64,000 nt of DNA from Flavobacteriaceae bacterium (GTDB taxonomy: Bacteria > Bacteroidota > Bacteroidia > Flavobacteriales > Flavobacteriaceae): positions 1 to 64,000 of the forward strand of contig NVXD01000009.1 of NCBI GenBank assembly GCA_002746415.1, in the 5' to 3' direction. The first letter of the stretch is position 1; every line of letters begins with the position of its first letter. A program made the translations under genes and the position numbers. The notes beneath the pieces are model-generated. The model searched no databases, had not been told where the DNA came from, and saw only the letters and a list, made by a program, of their open reading frames with translations. Positions 26,439-35,198 of this stretch are shown one piece after another.

Positions 26439-26780
26439 ATGGATTATATTAGTATATCTACGATGTATGAAGTTAAAATATTGCAAAATGAGTCGATTGT
26501 ATATTTTGAAGCAAATGGAAAATATACAGTAAAACATTATTTAGAAAATGGTTTTTTGAAAAATATATGTTCCTCTAAAAATATAGGACTCTTTCAGGAA
26601 CATCTACCTTCTCAGTTTTTAAGAGTGCACACTACATACATAATAAACCTGAAGTATATTTCTAGAATGGAAAAACGCCATTGTAATTATGAAATATTTT
26701 TATTGGGTACTCCTAGGACAATTCCTTTATCCAAACGAAGAAAGAAATATGTTATGGATATAATCCAATCTTTTTCTTAA
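26439..26780 (+). CDS. Stand-alone LytTR DNA-binding protein
   Basis: The 113 residues are almost entirely a LytTR domain: NESIVYFEANGKYTVKHY (strands 1-2), FLRVHTTYIINLKYISRMEK (the conserved R-x-H-x-x-Y-I-I-N core) and TIPLSKRRKKYVMDII at the end. There is no receiver domain, so it is not a classic response regulator. The start at 26439 or the in-frame ATG at 26463 are both possible. A second LytTR protein follows 79 bases later. Confidence 0.82.
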   Translation: MDYISISTMYEVKILQNESIVYFEANGKYTVKHYLENGFLKNICSSKNIGLFQEHLPSQFLRVHTTYIINLKYISRMEKRHCNYEIFLLGTPRTIPLSKRRKKYVMDIIQSFS

Positions 26781-26859
26781 CGACCGCATATTACCTTGTG
26801 TCATTTATAGCTGTTTTTTTTTGTAATCTCGTATTGGTTAATTTTTAAAGAATTATTTA

Positions 26860-27606
26860 ATGAACAAAAAGAACATTCATTTTATATTGTTGGGAAATTT
26901 AGAAAGTATGCAGGAGTTTGTTGTTTCTATTTTTCCTAATCAAGACATTACCTATAAAAAAAATGAAAACAATGTTTCTGTTTCTACATTACTAAAAAAA
27001 GTGGTGTATCAAAAAAAAATACTGATAATTGATTTGATTAATATTGTTGACTCGATAGAGTGCTGTCGAGACTTGTCAGAATTACTGGAGAATTCTAACA
27101 CTGTAATTGTTGGAGTATATTCTTCTGAATTTCAGATATCTCCATTTTTTGAAACGTTCATGGAATATGAAAATTTTTATTTGTTAGATGAAAACGACAG
27201 TCGTTATATAATCCTGAAATGTTTTAAAAATGCTTATCACTCACTGTCAGAAGAAGTAGAAGGGGTAATGAAGACATCGAAAAAGACCCCAATATTTTCC
27301 AAAAAAAAAACCATTCATTTGCTTTCTTCTGATCAGGTAGTATATATCAAAAAGAATAACAGACATAGTATTGTATATAAGTACGGAAAAGATAAGTGTA
27401 TTGAGTCAATCAAGGCCATTGATTTTTATGACTCAGCATGTGGAGGTAATTTTTTCCGCACACACAACAACTATGTTATTAACATAGATATGGTAGAGAA
27501 TATTATAAAAAAAGATGGAGATTATTGTTTAATGAAAAACGGAGATACCGTTCCGATATCACAAAAATCATTGAACCTTTTTTTGAAAACAGTAAACGCA
27601 CTGTAG
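26860..27606 (+). CDS. LytTR regulator with an unusual N-terminal domain
   Basis: This 248-residue protein has a C-terminal half (about 145-248) that is a LytTR DNA-binding domain: KKTIHLLSSDQVVYIKKNNRH, then FFRTHNNYVINIDMVENIIK and TVPISQKSLNLFL. The N-terminal 130 residues alternate strands and helices like a receiver fold (IHFILLGNLESMQEFV; KKILIIDLINIVDS; NTVIVGVYSSE). The acidic pocket at the first strand is missing, and the only candidate phospho-acceptor is the Asp in LIIDLIN. It may therefore be a degenerate, phosphorylation-independent receiver. A strong terminator ends the unit. Confidence 0.78.
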   Translation: MNKKNIHFILLGNLESMQEFVVSIFPNQDITYKKNENNVSVSTLLKKVVYQKKILIIDLINIVDSIECCRDLSELLENSNTVIVGVYSSEFQISPFFETFMEYENFYLLDENDSRYIILKCFKNAYHSLSEEVEGVMKTSKKTPIFSKKKTIHLLSSDQVVYIKKNNRHSIVYKYGKDKCIESIKAIDFYDSACGGNFFRTHNNYVINIDMVENIIKKDGDYCLMKNGDTVPISQKSLNLFLKTVNAL

Positions 27607-27636
27607 GTTTTTCCTAAGAGTTTTTACATGGTTAAT

Positions 27637-27680
27637 TAATGCCATTTTGTGAGAGTAATTCACAAAATGGCATTAGTTTT
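27637..27680. terminator. Strong bidirectional terminator
   Basis: There is a 16-base perfect stem: TAATGCCATTTTGTGA (27637-27652) and its exact complement (27660-27675) around the loop GAGTAAT, followed by GTTTTTAT. It lies between the convergent LytTR gene and the small gene at 27699-28040 and can serve both. The stem is longer than usual. Confidence 0.85.
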
Positions 27681-27698
27681 TATGAACCTAAAAAATGA

Positions 27699-28040
27699 TT
27701 AATCGTAAAAATCTTCGGGTAGTTCATGGGCTGGAAGTAGTATGGGTAAAGAAAATTTAACCCTTGAAACACTCTCTTTGCTTCCATTATAGGAGCAAGG
27801 TATTATGTGTAGTGAAATCTTGTCTTTACCTTCTTCATTGATAGTAATAGATGCGTCTATTTCTATTTCTTGTGAACTATTATAATCATAGATACTTCCC
27901 TTTTTTGAAACCCCCATTGATTGATCTCTTGTTGGATTTATGATAGTCTTTATGTTCCTATCATTAATTTCTATTTGAGCTGCCTTTACTCCATGAATCA
28001 CCTCTAAAACAACCTCTTTTATAAATTCTTTTAATTCCAT
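27699..28040 (-). CDS. Hypothetical protein, 113 residues
   Basis: It starts MELKEFIKEVVLEVIHGVKAAQ, an amphipathic helix followed by a polar, Asn-rich middle (INPTRDQSMGVSKKGSIYD) and a beta-rich end (SRVKFSLPILLPAHELPED). I recall similar small Bacteroidota and proteobacterial proteins with this helix-then-strands plan, but none with a known role. It shares the minus strand with the gene at 28062-28283 (21-base gap) and ends at the shared terminator. Confidence 0.6.
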   Translation of the reverse strand: MELKEFIKEVVLEVIHGVKAAQIEINDRNIKTIINPTRDQSMGVSKKGSIYDYNSSQEIEIDASITINEEGKDKISLHIIPCSYNGSKESVSRVKFSLPILLPAHELPEDFYD

Positions 28041-28061
28041 AAATATTTATTTGTTATTTTT

Positions 28062-28283
28062 TTATTGCCAGTTGGTATACTTCTTTAAAAAAGCCTTTGT
28101 TGCTAATATAGTTTTGAACTTAAGAAAGGCGCTTTGAAACATGATTGCAATTATTTGAATAGCAGCTAAGAATGGATAAAATAGATTGCTTTTCTTCTCG
28201 ATATATTTCCCACATCCCTCACAGAGTAAAGGAGGGGAGGATTTCATGCCTTTGGGAGCACCTTTTTTGCATACTTCAACCAT
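28062..28283 (-). CDS. Small CxxC membrane protein of unknown function
   Basis: This 73-residue protein has an N-terminal stretch with two Cys of a CxxC knuckle (LLCEGCGKYIE) and another Cys at residue 5, then a hydrophobic segment FYPFLAAIQIIAIMF. This could be a zinc-ribbon membrane peptide. It has a clean ATG at 28283 and lies 21 bases from the downstream gene. The function is unknown. Confidence 0.5.
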   Translation of the reverse strand: MVEVCKKGAPKGMKSSPPLLCEGCGKYIEKKSNLFYPFLAAIQIIAIMFQSAFLKFKTILATKAFLKKYTNWQ

Positions 28284-28713
28284 TATTTTGTATTCATATC
28301 AGTTAAGAAATTTTTTGTATCACCTTATAGTAATAATCGTTTGTGTCGTTGAAACCGCGAAGTAGCGAAAAAAATGAATAAGGAGAAAAGCAGAAGTAAT
28401 AAGTGGGTACCCTAACAGCTATAATGTAAAAAGAATAATGGTGTGGTCGTTGGTGCTGAAGCTTACAATTGGAAGTTTGTCGCGGTATTTTGGAAAGGCA
28501 TATGGCACCAAGTATCACATTAAAACTCGGTGCCGTAGTTATGCCCATATTTGAACCCCAAACAATGTTCAAATAGAATCTTCACAAAGAAAGGGTTTAA
28601 GTTAATTTGATAGAGGGTAAAAGTAATAAGCGGTATGAGTATATTTTATTGAAAAGTGGATGAAATGATTTGGTAGGGTATAAATGTTATTCAAAAAGTA
28701 ATACTTGGACTTG
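28284..28713. other. Intergenic region between dnaE and small genes
   Basis: The 89-residue minus-strand frame at 28303-28572 has an odd composition (rich in Tyr, Phe, Ser and His, with no domain) and I do not regard it as a gene. No other signal is seen here; the promoter of the gene at 28283 must be in its right part. Confidence 0.4.
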
Positions 28714-31700
28714 TTATTTTAACAGCCCAAATGGTTTCCCTTTTTCGGGTATGGCTTTACGATTATAGGTAGCATCAAATCTAGGGTCTGAAGTATATGG
28801 CATTCGTTCTTGTTTAATGACTTCAAGGCTTAAAAAATTAAATTCAGAAACTACTTTCCCTGTGATGCGGTATATGCCTTTTCCTCTAAAAGGATGCTTT
28901 TTGGCTACGGGAGGAAAGTGTACGGTATCAATCCAATGTCCTTTTTGATCTAGAAAAGTCCCAAAATACATATTGTCTCCTTTAGATGTTCTTGTTGTTT
29001 TAAGCGTAACTAAATACCCATAAATAACAAGGACTTTATTTATGTAAGAAGTAAAATCTGTGCATAATAGAGTACTTGTAGGGAGCTCTTGTAATAGCAT
29101 AAAAGGATGATACAAGGTAAAATGCAATAATTCTAATTGATCAAACGCATTTTCTAAATCAGTAATAGAAAACTGGGGAAGGCTAAAGTTTTTGATATGT
29201 ACTCTAAAAAGTTGTTGTTGTAATTCATTAATGGCGGTGTGATTGCATTTATAATGCGCTTCCCATAAAAGGCTTCGTTTGTCTTTTGTTGAAAATCGAA
29301 ATGCATTGACACGGATAAGAATATCCAATTGCTCAATGCTAAGAGGTACGCGCTCCATAAAATCCTCTAAAGAGTTAAAAGGGGCTTGGGCACGGGTATT
29401 TATAATTTTAATAATGTTGCGTTTTTCTAACCCATGTAAGTGCTGAAACCCCAAATAAATATCTTTTCCTTTAATAGTAGTTTCAATAGCACTGTTAGCG
29501 ATACAAGGGGCATGTATAGTTGCTCCCTTCATTTTAGCTTCATGTAAATATGTTTCTACACGATAAAATCCACCACCGTTATTAATGGTGGCCACCATAT
29601 ACTCTAGCGGGTAATAGCATTTTAAGAAAAGACTTTGGTATGATTCCACAGCATAAGAGGCGGAATGCCCTTTGGCAAAGGCATAACCAGCAAAACTCTC
29701 TATCTGCCTCCACACTTCAAATAGGACTTCATCTGTTTCTCCTTTTTCACGACAATTGGCAATAAACTTTTCTTTCACTGCTTGAAACTCCGCTCGGGAT
29801 CTATACTTACCACTCATACCTCTACGTAAAACATCGGCCTCTCCTAAAGAAAGTCCAGCATAATGGTGGGCAACTTTGATGACATCTTCTTGATATACCA
29901 TAACTCCATAAGTGTCTGGCATAATACTCCACAGTACTGGATGGGCTTGTTTTCTGCGTTCGGGATCCTTATGGCGTAGGATATATTCCCGCATCATGCC
30001 ACTTTTGGCAACTCCTGGGCGTATAATAGAACTGGCAGCTACAAGGGTTAAATAATCGCTTACGCTTAATTTTTTCAATAGCATGCGCATGGCTGGAGAT
30101 TCTACATAAAAACAACCTATGCATTCTGCCCTTGCTATCATTGCATTAATGTTGGGGTCCTTAAAAAAAGGTTTGGCATTATGAATGTTGGGCAATGTAA
30201 CATTAGGCTGGTTTTCTCTAATAATGCCAATGGCATCTTTTATTTTACCCAACCCCCGCTGTCCTAAAATATCAAACTTATAGAGGCCTACATCCTCGGC
30301 AATATGCATATCAAACTGTACAGTAGGAAAGCCTTTAGGAGGCAAATGTGTTGCCGAAAAATAATGAATGGGTTTTTCGGAAATAAGAATACCGGCTGCA
30401 TGAATGCTTAAGTAGTTGGGTCTGCCGTTTAAATAGGAGGCATAACGAAGCACTAGTTTTGCGATATCATCTAATTGATCAGAGAGGTATTTACCATCAC
30501 TAAGCTTATCAATTTCATATTTGGGTAATCCAAACACTTTTCCCAATTCGCGCACAGCACCACTATGTTTAAAAGTCACATAAGAACCAAGTAATGCAGC
30601 CTGGCTATTGGTGCCAAAAGTTTTAAAAATAAAACTAGTAACATCTTCGCGGTCCCAAGTAGAAAAATCAATATCAAAATCTGGTGGACTAGAGCGGTAT
30701 AAATTCATGAATCGTTCAAAATATAAATCCAGTTCAATAGGGTCTACATTTGTAATTTCCAATAAATAGGCAACAATACTATTGGCTCCACTGCCTCTTC
30801 CCACATGATAATAGTCTTTGGATTTTGCATACTGTATGATCTTCCAATTGATTAAAAAGAAACTTACAAATTGCTGTTTCTTGATCAATGTTAATTCTTT
30901 GTCTAAGCGTTTTTTAATGGTATTGGTTATCACATCATAGCGCATGGGTAATCCTAATTCACATAGCTGAACCAATTTTTTATAATCTTTCTCGGCTGTA
31001 CCAAAAACGGATTTTAAATTTTGATTTTTTCTTTTTTTTGAAAAATCAAACGCAATACTACATTGAGTCAGTAGGCGTTTTGTATTGGCTATTATATGGG
31101 GGTAGTTTTCAAAAGCTTTTTCTAGAGTAGCCATGGGATGCATAATATCTGTTGGCTTGCCCTGTTGTTCTTCCGGGAGTTTGCTCAATAGCATATTGGT
31201 GTCTATGGCACGTAAAAGGCGGTGTGTATTAAAATCTCGTTTGTTGCGAAAAGTTAGGGTGTGGAGTAGTACCAATTTATCTGTAAGCTCACTTAATTTT
31301 GAGAAGTGAAGTTTGTTGATGTCCGCAAGCCCTACACCAATATATTCATGAGCTAAAAAGGAACTTTTTTCTAAAGTCAATAATTGCTCAAAAGGGTAAA
31401 TGACTATGCTGTGTTTAAAAGAAGGGGCTGTTTCCGGAAAGGCTTTCTTTTGATGTAAATGTTCGGAAAGAAACCGATTTAATTCTAAAAAACCATCATT
31501 GTTTTGAGCTAAACAGACATATTTTTGTTGGGCATTGTTTCTAAAATCAATACCAATAATAGGAGTAATATTATATTCAGGAGCTTTTCTAATAAAATTT
31601 AAACAAGCTGAAGTATTATTGATATCGGTTAAAGAAAAATGGATGCAATTATTTTCTTGAGCCATTTGTAGGAGCTCAATTTCTGATATGGTGCCATAGC

Positions 31701-31734
31701 GTAAGCTATAATAGGAATGATTGTTCAGAAACAT
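28714..31734 (-). CDS. DNA polymerase III alpha-type subunit, error-prone (DnaE2-like)
   Basis: At 1006 residues this is shorter than the replicative DnaE of the group (about 1400 or more). The PHP domain is at the N-terminus but degenerate: NNHSYYSLRYG where active proofreading PHP domains have HxH. The polymerase domain has the two catalytic Asp in SPPDFDIDFSTWDRE and a third in YKFDILGQRGLGKI, plus ARAECIGCFYVESPAMR and SFAGYAFAKGHSASYAV. A C-terminal OB-like part follows (VIYGYLVTLKTTRTSKGDN). It is most likely the lesion-bypass partner of DinB, whose gene lies 23 bases upstream. Confidence 0.88.
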   Translation of the reverse strand: MFLNNHSYYSLRYGTISEIELLQMAQENNCIHFSLTDINNTSACLNFIRKAPEYNITPIIGIDFRNNAQQKYVCLAQNNDGFLELNRFLSEHLHQKKAFPETAPSFKHSIVIYPFEQLLTLEKSSFLAHEYIGVGLADINKLHFSKLSELTDKLVLLHTLTFRNKRDFNTHRLLRAIDTNMLLSKLPEEQQGKPTDIMHPMATLEKAFENYPHIIANTKRLLTQCSIAFDFSKKRKNQNLKSVFGTAEKDYKKLVQLCELGLPMRYDVITNTIKKRLDKELTLIKKQQFVSFFLINWKIIQYAKSKDYYHVGRGSGANSIVAYLLEITNVDPIELDLYFERFMNLYRSSPPDFDIDFSTWDREDVTSFIFKTFGTNSQAALLGSYVTFKHSGAVRELGKVFGLPKYEIDKLSDGKYLSDQLDDIAKLVLRYASYLNGRPNYLSIHAAGILISEKPIHYFSATHLPPKGFPTVQFDMHIAEDVGLYKFDILGQRGLGKIKDAIGIIRENQPNVTLPNIHNAKPFFKDPNINAMIARAECIGCFYVESPAMRMLLKKLSVSDYLTLVAASSIIRPGVAKSGMMREYILRHKDPERRKQAHPVLWSIMPDTYGVMVYQEDVIKVAHHYAGLSLGEADVLRRGMSGKYRSRAEFQAVKEKFIANCREKGETDEVLFEVWRQIESFAGYAFAKGHSASYAVESYQSLFLKCYYPLEYMVATINNGGGFYRVETYLHEAKMKGATIHAPCIANSAIETTIKGKDIYLGFQHLHGLEKRNIIKIINTRAQAPFNSLEDFMERVPLSIEQLDILIRVNAFRFSTKDKRSLLWEAHYKCNHTAINELQQQLFRVHIKNFSLPQFSITDLENAFDQLELLHFTLYHPFMLLQELPTSTLLCTDFTSYINKVLVIYGYLVTLKTTRTSKGDNMYFGTFLDQKGHWIDTVHFPPVAKKHPFRGKGIYRITGKVVSEFNFLSLEVIKQERMPYTSDPRFDATYNRKAIPEKGKPFGLLK

Positions 31735-31757
31735 TTTCTCTAGATATATTACAATTA

Positions 31758-32978
31758 CTACTGATGCCTATGTGCCAGTACAATTGGTGGTTCCCCATTA
31801 AAAGGGTTGGTAAAATTGCCAATAGTGCGAGACCCCTCTCCCATAGTTCCTGCTCGCATTATGCTACGGTCTCCATATTTGATACGGATGGTATCCATAG
31901 CTTTGTACAGATTTACAGTTTTCTTTTCATCATCAAATAAATTAATCTGGTATGTGCCTGCGGTTAGACTACTATAGCGAACTCCAACTAAGCGTATCAA
32001 TACTCTCCTGTTGTATAGTTTTTCAAAAAGTTCTAGCACTATAGGAATCAAATGATGGTCTGCTGAGGTGTAGGGTATTTTAAGCTGTTTGGAATAGGTT
32101 TGAAAATCTGAATAACGAATTTTTACGGTAACACAAGAAGTAAGTTTCCCTCCTCTACGAAGTTGAAAAGCTAAATTTTCTGCCATTGCCGTAATGGTGG
32201 TTTTAAGCGTAGCAATGTTGGTAGTGTCTTTCCCATAGGTACGTTCACTGGAAATTGATTTGCGTTCATGGTATGCTATAATGGGGGAGTGGTCTACACC
32301 ATTTGCGCGTTGCCATATTATCCGACCGTTTTTTCCAAAGACAGAGGTCATCATTTCCAATGGCATTTGTTGTACGGTATGCACGGTTTTGACGCCCATA
32401 TTACAAAAATCCCTATAGGTTTTCTCCCCCACCATCGGGATCTTTTTAATGGAAAGTGGTGCTAAAAAGGCTTTCTCATAACCGGTATCAATTCTTAACT
32501 GATTATTGGGTTTGGCTTCATTAGTAGCAACCTTGGAAACGGTTTTGTTTATGGAAAGGCCAAAAGAAATGGGTAATCCTGATTCACGGATAATTTTATT
32601 TCTTAGTTCTGAAGCAAACTTATAGCAGCCAAAAAAGCGATCCATTCCAGTAAGGTCCACATAAAATTCATCCACACTGGATTTTTCTAGAATGGGCACT
32701 TCCCCTTGTAAAATTTCGGTTACCTGTTTTGAAAATTTAGTGTAGGTTCCTGCGTTACCCCGAATATAAATAGCATTGGGGCATAACTGCCTAGCCATTT
32801 TCATAGGCATTCCAGAATGTACCCCATAAGCACGGGTTTCATAACTGGCGGCACTTACCACACCGCGATTACCAGTGCCCCCTACAATTACGGGTTTGTG
32901 TTCTAACCTACTATCTAGCAAGCGTTCACAGGAAACGAAAAAGGTGTCTAAATCTAGATGTAATATGGTACGATTCAT
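31758..32978 (-). CDS. dinB: DNA polymerase IV (Y family)
   Basis: This 406-residue Y-family polymerase has catalytic carboxylates in LHLDLDTFFVSCERL and KSSVDEFYVDLTG, the steric-gate region FFVSCER, the helix-hairpin-helix stretch IKKIPMVGEKTYRDFCNMG, and a little-finger domain (SERTYGKDTT, then RRGGKLTSCVTVKIRYSDF). It copies past DNA lesions at low fidelity. It heads a two-gene unit with the DnaE2-like gene. The upstream region is packed with palindromes (32988-33036) that likely act as operators. Confidence 0.92.
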   Translation of the reverse strand: MNRTILHLDLDTFFVSCERLLDSRLEHKPVIVGGTGNRGVVSAASYETRAYGVHSGMPMKMARQLCPNAIYIRGNAGTYTKFSKQVTEILQGEVPILEKSSVDEFYVDLTGMDRFFGCYKFASELRNKIIRESGLPISFGLSINKTVSKVATNEAKPNNQLRIDTGYEKAFLAPLSIKKIPMVGEKTYRDFCNMGVKTVHTVQQMPLEMMTSVFGKNGRIIWQRANGVDHSPIIAYHERKSISSERTYGKDTTNIATLKTTITAMAENLAFQLRRGGKLTSCVTVKIRYSDFQTYSKQLKIPYTSADHHLIPIVLELFEKLYNRRVLIRLVGVRYSSLTAGTYQINLFDDEKKTVNLYKAMDTIRIKYGDRSIMRAGTMGEGSRTIGNFTNPFNGEPPIVLAHRHQ

Positions 32979-32987
32979 TTTAAAATA

Positions 32988-33036
32988 GGAAATATTCCAA
33001 AAATATGGAATTATTCCATATTCTAAAAATAGAATA
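32988..33036 (-). promoter_or_regulatory. Palindrome cluster (probable operator) upstream of dinB
   Basis: Three inverted repeats are packed in 49 bases, 10 bases before the ATG. They are GGAA-ATA-TTCC (32988-32998), a perfect 21-base palindrome with arms AATATGGAAT and ATTCCATATT (33002-33022), and TATTCT/AGAATA (33019-33036). The -7-like TATTTTTG (minus strand, 33005-32998) lies inside the cluster, so a bound repressor would block transcription. No LexA-like gene is adjacent. Confidence 0.6.
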
Positions 33037-33131
33037 GACTAAAATCCTTGTTTTATAGTGAGATTTTAAGCGCTGTATAAAGAGGATGAAAAGCGAAAGG
33101 TATAGGAACACCTATCGCATAAGGAAAATAC

Positions 33132-33491
33132 TTAAACCGGCTGTAGTTTTTTAAAATAATTATAGATATGCTGTTTTTCTTCTGTAGAAAATTCTTTTTC
33201 TTGAAACCAATCATGGGCTTCTATTTTTTTATTCTCTATTTGGGAATTTCTAATGGCATTTAGACTAACATGGTGCCAATGTTCTCCTTTGTTTCTATAA
33301 ACGGAATACCCTATGTCTTCCACGATATAAGAGGCTTTAGGCTCATTTAGTAAGCGAACGCCATTTTTTAAAATAGCTAAGGTTATGGTTAGGCTAACTA
33401 CTTCTGAAAAAGAATAACGAGCAAAATCAGTAAAACCATTTTGCTTTACATTATACATTTTATCGCCAACTTTTAATTTTTCCATACCCAT
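33132..33491 (-). CDS. Hypothetical protein, 119 residues
   Basis: A soluble protein without recognised motifs (KVGDKMYNVKQNGFTDFARY, GYSVYRNKGEHWHHVSL and an acidic-basic C-terminal helix). An ATG at 33491 or 33485 may be used. I recall similar short proteins near Flavobacteria genes but no function. It lies 153 bases upstream of dinB on the same strand and could share damage control, though nothing shows this directly. Confidence 0.55.
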   Translation of the reverse strand: MGMEKLKVGDKMYNVKQNGFTDFARYSFSEVVSLTITLAILKNGVRLLNEPKASYIVEDIGYSVYRNKGEHWHHVSLNAIRNSQIENKKIEAHDWFQEKEFSTEEKQHIYNYFKKLQPV

Positions 33492-33668
33492 TTTTAGAAG
33501 AGCACAAAAATAATGGGAGTTTATGTTAGTCCTACAATAGGGGAATAGTAATTGTTAACAAATTCATACCAGAGATGGAAGAATTATGACTTTGCAAGTT
33601 TGAATAATAACTTAGACAGGATTGACTACGTTTTTTATAAAAAGCACCGCTTTAAAAATCAAAAACAA

Positions 33669-33701
33669 AAAAAGCAAGCTATATGATTTAGCTTGCTTTT
33701 T
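33669..33701 (-). terminator. Terminator beside tRNA fragment
   Basis: AAAAAGCAAGCTA and TAGCTTGCTTTTT (13-base stem, 7-base loop) lie just past the tRNA-like 3' end at 33711. A hairpin with GCAAGCT/AGCTTGC arms and a T run is what would be expected to terminate a tRNA gene here. Confidence 0.75.
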
Positions 33702-33710
33702 GATTTAGTT

Positions 33711-33733
33711 GTGACCTCGACAAGATTCAAACC
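33711..33733 (-). tRNA. 3' fragment of a tRNA-Arg (attachment-site scar)
   Basis: The minus strand reads GGTTTGAATC then TTGTCGAGGTCAC, matching the T arm and acceptor strand of Flavobacteria tRNA-Arg genes (which begin GGCCTCG). The 5' part, D arm and anticodon arm are absent: the bases before it do not fold into a tRNA. Tyrosine-recombinase elements copy the last 20-50 bases of a tRNA at their far end, so this is read as an att scar, with the element to the right (hipBST side). Confidence 0.55.
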
Positions 33734-33885
33734 TTTTGTCTGCACCCCTTTATATACAAGGACTATGCTAAATTCTATGCTTTGTGTTGACGAATTGTGA
33801 ACCAGCAGTAATATTCAATACTTCGATTTAGTATTTCATCCAGTACAAATTTACTAATTTTATTAAGATACATTATAACTAAAAA

Positions 33886-34869
33886 CTACTTTTTCATCCT
33901 TTTCAATCTAGTTTGATATGCCTGTAGATAATTACGTTTGGTTTTATCATTTAAATAGGACGCTTTAATCAACGTCTCTATTTTGTCTGAGTTTGAGAGA
34001 AGTTTATTAAAAACGTCACCTTTTTGTTTTTTGCTAATTTCGGCTTTTTCAGCAAGTAAACTGAATTGAACAGAGATACTCCCTTTTGCAAGTTTTTTAG
34101 GCAATAATTTATCATCTAATGCAAAATCTGAATCTTCAATATGTATTCGGGTATTTAACAAATCATAGGCTGGACTCAATCTAAAATCTCCTAGAGGAGT
34201 TTCTATTAATGAGAAATTCTTAAAATGAGCATCACCATTTGAGAACAGATAATTAAAAACAATTAATGAAAAGAGTTTTGGAGCTTCCAATTTATAAGCA
34301 GGCAAGTGTACTTTCATTAGATTGAACATTTCTAGATAATTACCAAGGTATTTGTAATTTTCGCCATGCGTTTGGGGGGTACGACCTGCCAATGAGGCAA
34401 AATCTTCTTTTGCCAATTTGCTACCATTTTTTTTTACATCAAATCGTTTGGTAATATAAGCTGGTTCTCCATTCTTAAAGAAAGTCAATGCATTTTCAGC
34501 AGTTTCTATATTAAATACCTGTCTTGCAATTTGCATAGTAAGGTGTTCATTTGCGGGCATTTGCTCAAGGTTTTTACCAATACTGGGTATCGGCTTCAGA
34601 ATGTATGAACCGCGCTCTCTTTCTTGAATGAGTCGGAGTTTATTTTTATCAAGTAAGACTGAAAATTTTTCCTGTACACCTGAAATTGAAATTCGTTTTC
34701 GATTTTCATTAAATAATTCATCAGTTGCTTCGTTGCTTGAAGGTGATTCGTATGGTAGTATATGATATACTTTTCGTCCATTAAACATTCTTCTTAAACA
34801 AGTTCTACTGTATGTCTCGTGTCCGTACGCTAATGTTCCTGGGCAATATTTTATAATAGGAGAACTCAT
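33886..34869 (-). CDS. hipT: HipT-type toxin kinase (HipA core without N-subdomain 1)
   Basis: This 327-residue HipA-like Ser/Thr kinase lacks the usual N-terminal subdomain, which is encoded separately upstream. The Gly-rich loop contains an SIS motif (Ser61, Ser63) in RISISGVQEKFS, matching the two phosphoserines described for HipT. The catalytic loop is NGDAHFKN (Asp213, Asn218), and the metal-binding Asp236 lies in SPAYDLLN. Cys9 and Cys24 at the start could form part of a small metal site. In the studied E. coli HipBST system the kinase phosphorylates tryptophanyl-tRNA synthetase; the target here is not known. It overlaps hipS by 4 bases. Confidence 0.87.
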   Translation of the reverse strand: MSSPIIKYCPGTLAYGHETYSRTCLRRMFNGRKVYHILPYESPSSNEATDELFNENRKRISISGVQEKFSVLLDKNKLRLIQERERGSYILKPIPSIGKNLEQMPANEHLTMQIARQVFNIETAENALTFFKNGEPAYITKRFDVKKNGSKLAKEDFASLAGRTPQTHGENYKYLGNYLEMFNLMKVHLPAYKLEAPKLFSLIVFNYLFSNGDAHFKNFSLIETPLGDFRLSPAYDLLNTRIHIEDSDFALDDKLLPKKLAKGSISVQFSLLAEKAEISKKQKGDVFNKLLSNSDKIETLIKASYLNDKTKRNYLQAYQTRLKRMKK

Positions 34870-35198
34870 ATATTAACTTGTATTTTTTTAACCGTAACAG
34901 CACCGATAGTGTCGTAACGTGCTGTGATTAGGAGTAAACTAAAGTAGTCATCATTGTCAATACGCATATGTTTGCACACTACTTGTTTATTTGTTCCTTC
35001 TGGTAGCATATTATAGAAAAAAGGAAATAAATAGTTCGATTTATACTCCTGCTTGGTTTTTGGTAGCGTCAAGCTGATAGGTGGCTTACGATTATCTGAC
35101 ATCCACAAATCAAGATATTGATATATAAAACTGCCATCATCATTTTGAGTAAGTAAACCAGCTTTTTCACCTTTATAATATATTTCAGCCTGTCTCAT
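34866..35198 (-). CDS. hipS: HipS-type antitoxin (HipA N-terminal domain protein)
   Basis: This 110-residue protein matches the N-terminal subdomain 1 of HipA (QAEIYYKGEKAGLLTQNDDG, then YLDLWMSDNRKPPISLTLP and FPFFYNMLPEGTN). In HipBST systems this free-standing piece is the antitoxin that neutralises HipT. The ATG overlaps the hipB stop codon by one base (TAATG), and its end overlaps hipT by 4 bases, so the three are translated together. Confidence 0.85.
   Translation of the reverse strand: MRQAEIYYKGEKAGLLTQNDDGSFIYQYLDLWMSDNRKPPISLTLPKTKQEYKSNYLFPFFYNMLPEGTNKQVVCKHMRIDNDDYFSLLLITARYDTIGAVTVKKIQVNI

Noticed and set aside
28303-28572. 89-residue minus-strand frame
   Set aside because: Odd composition rich in Tyr, Phe and His, and no family resemblance; not convincing as a gene.
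33711-33800. Complete tRNA-Arg gene
   Set aside because: Only the T arm and 3' acceptor strand are present; the sequence upstream does not form D or anticodon arms.
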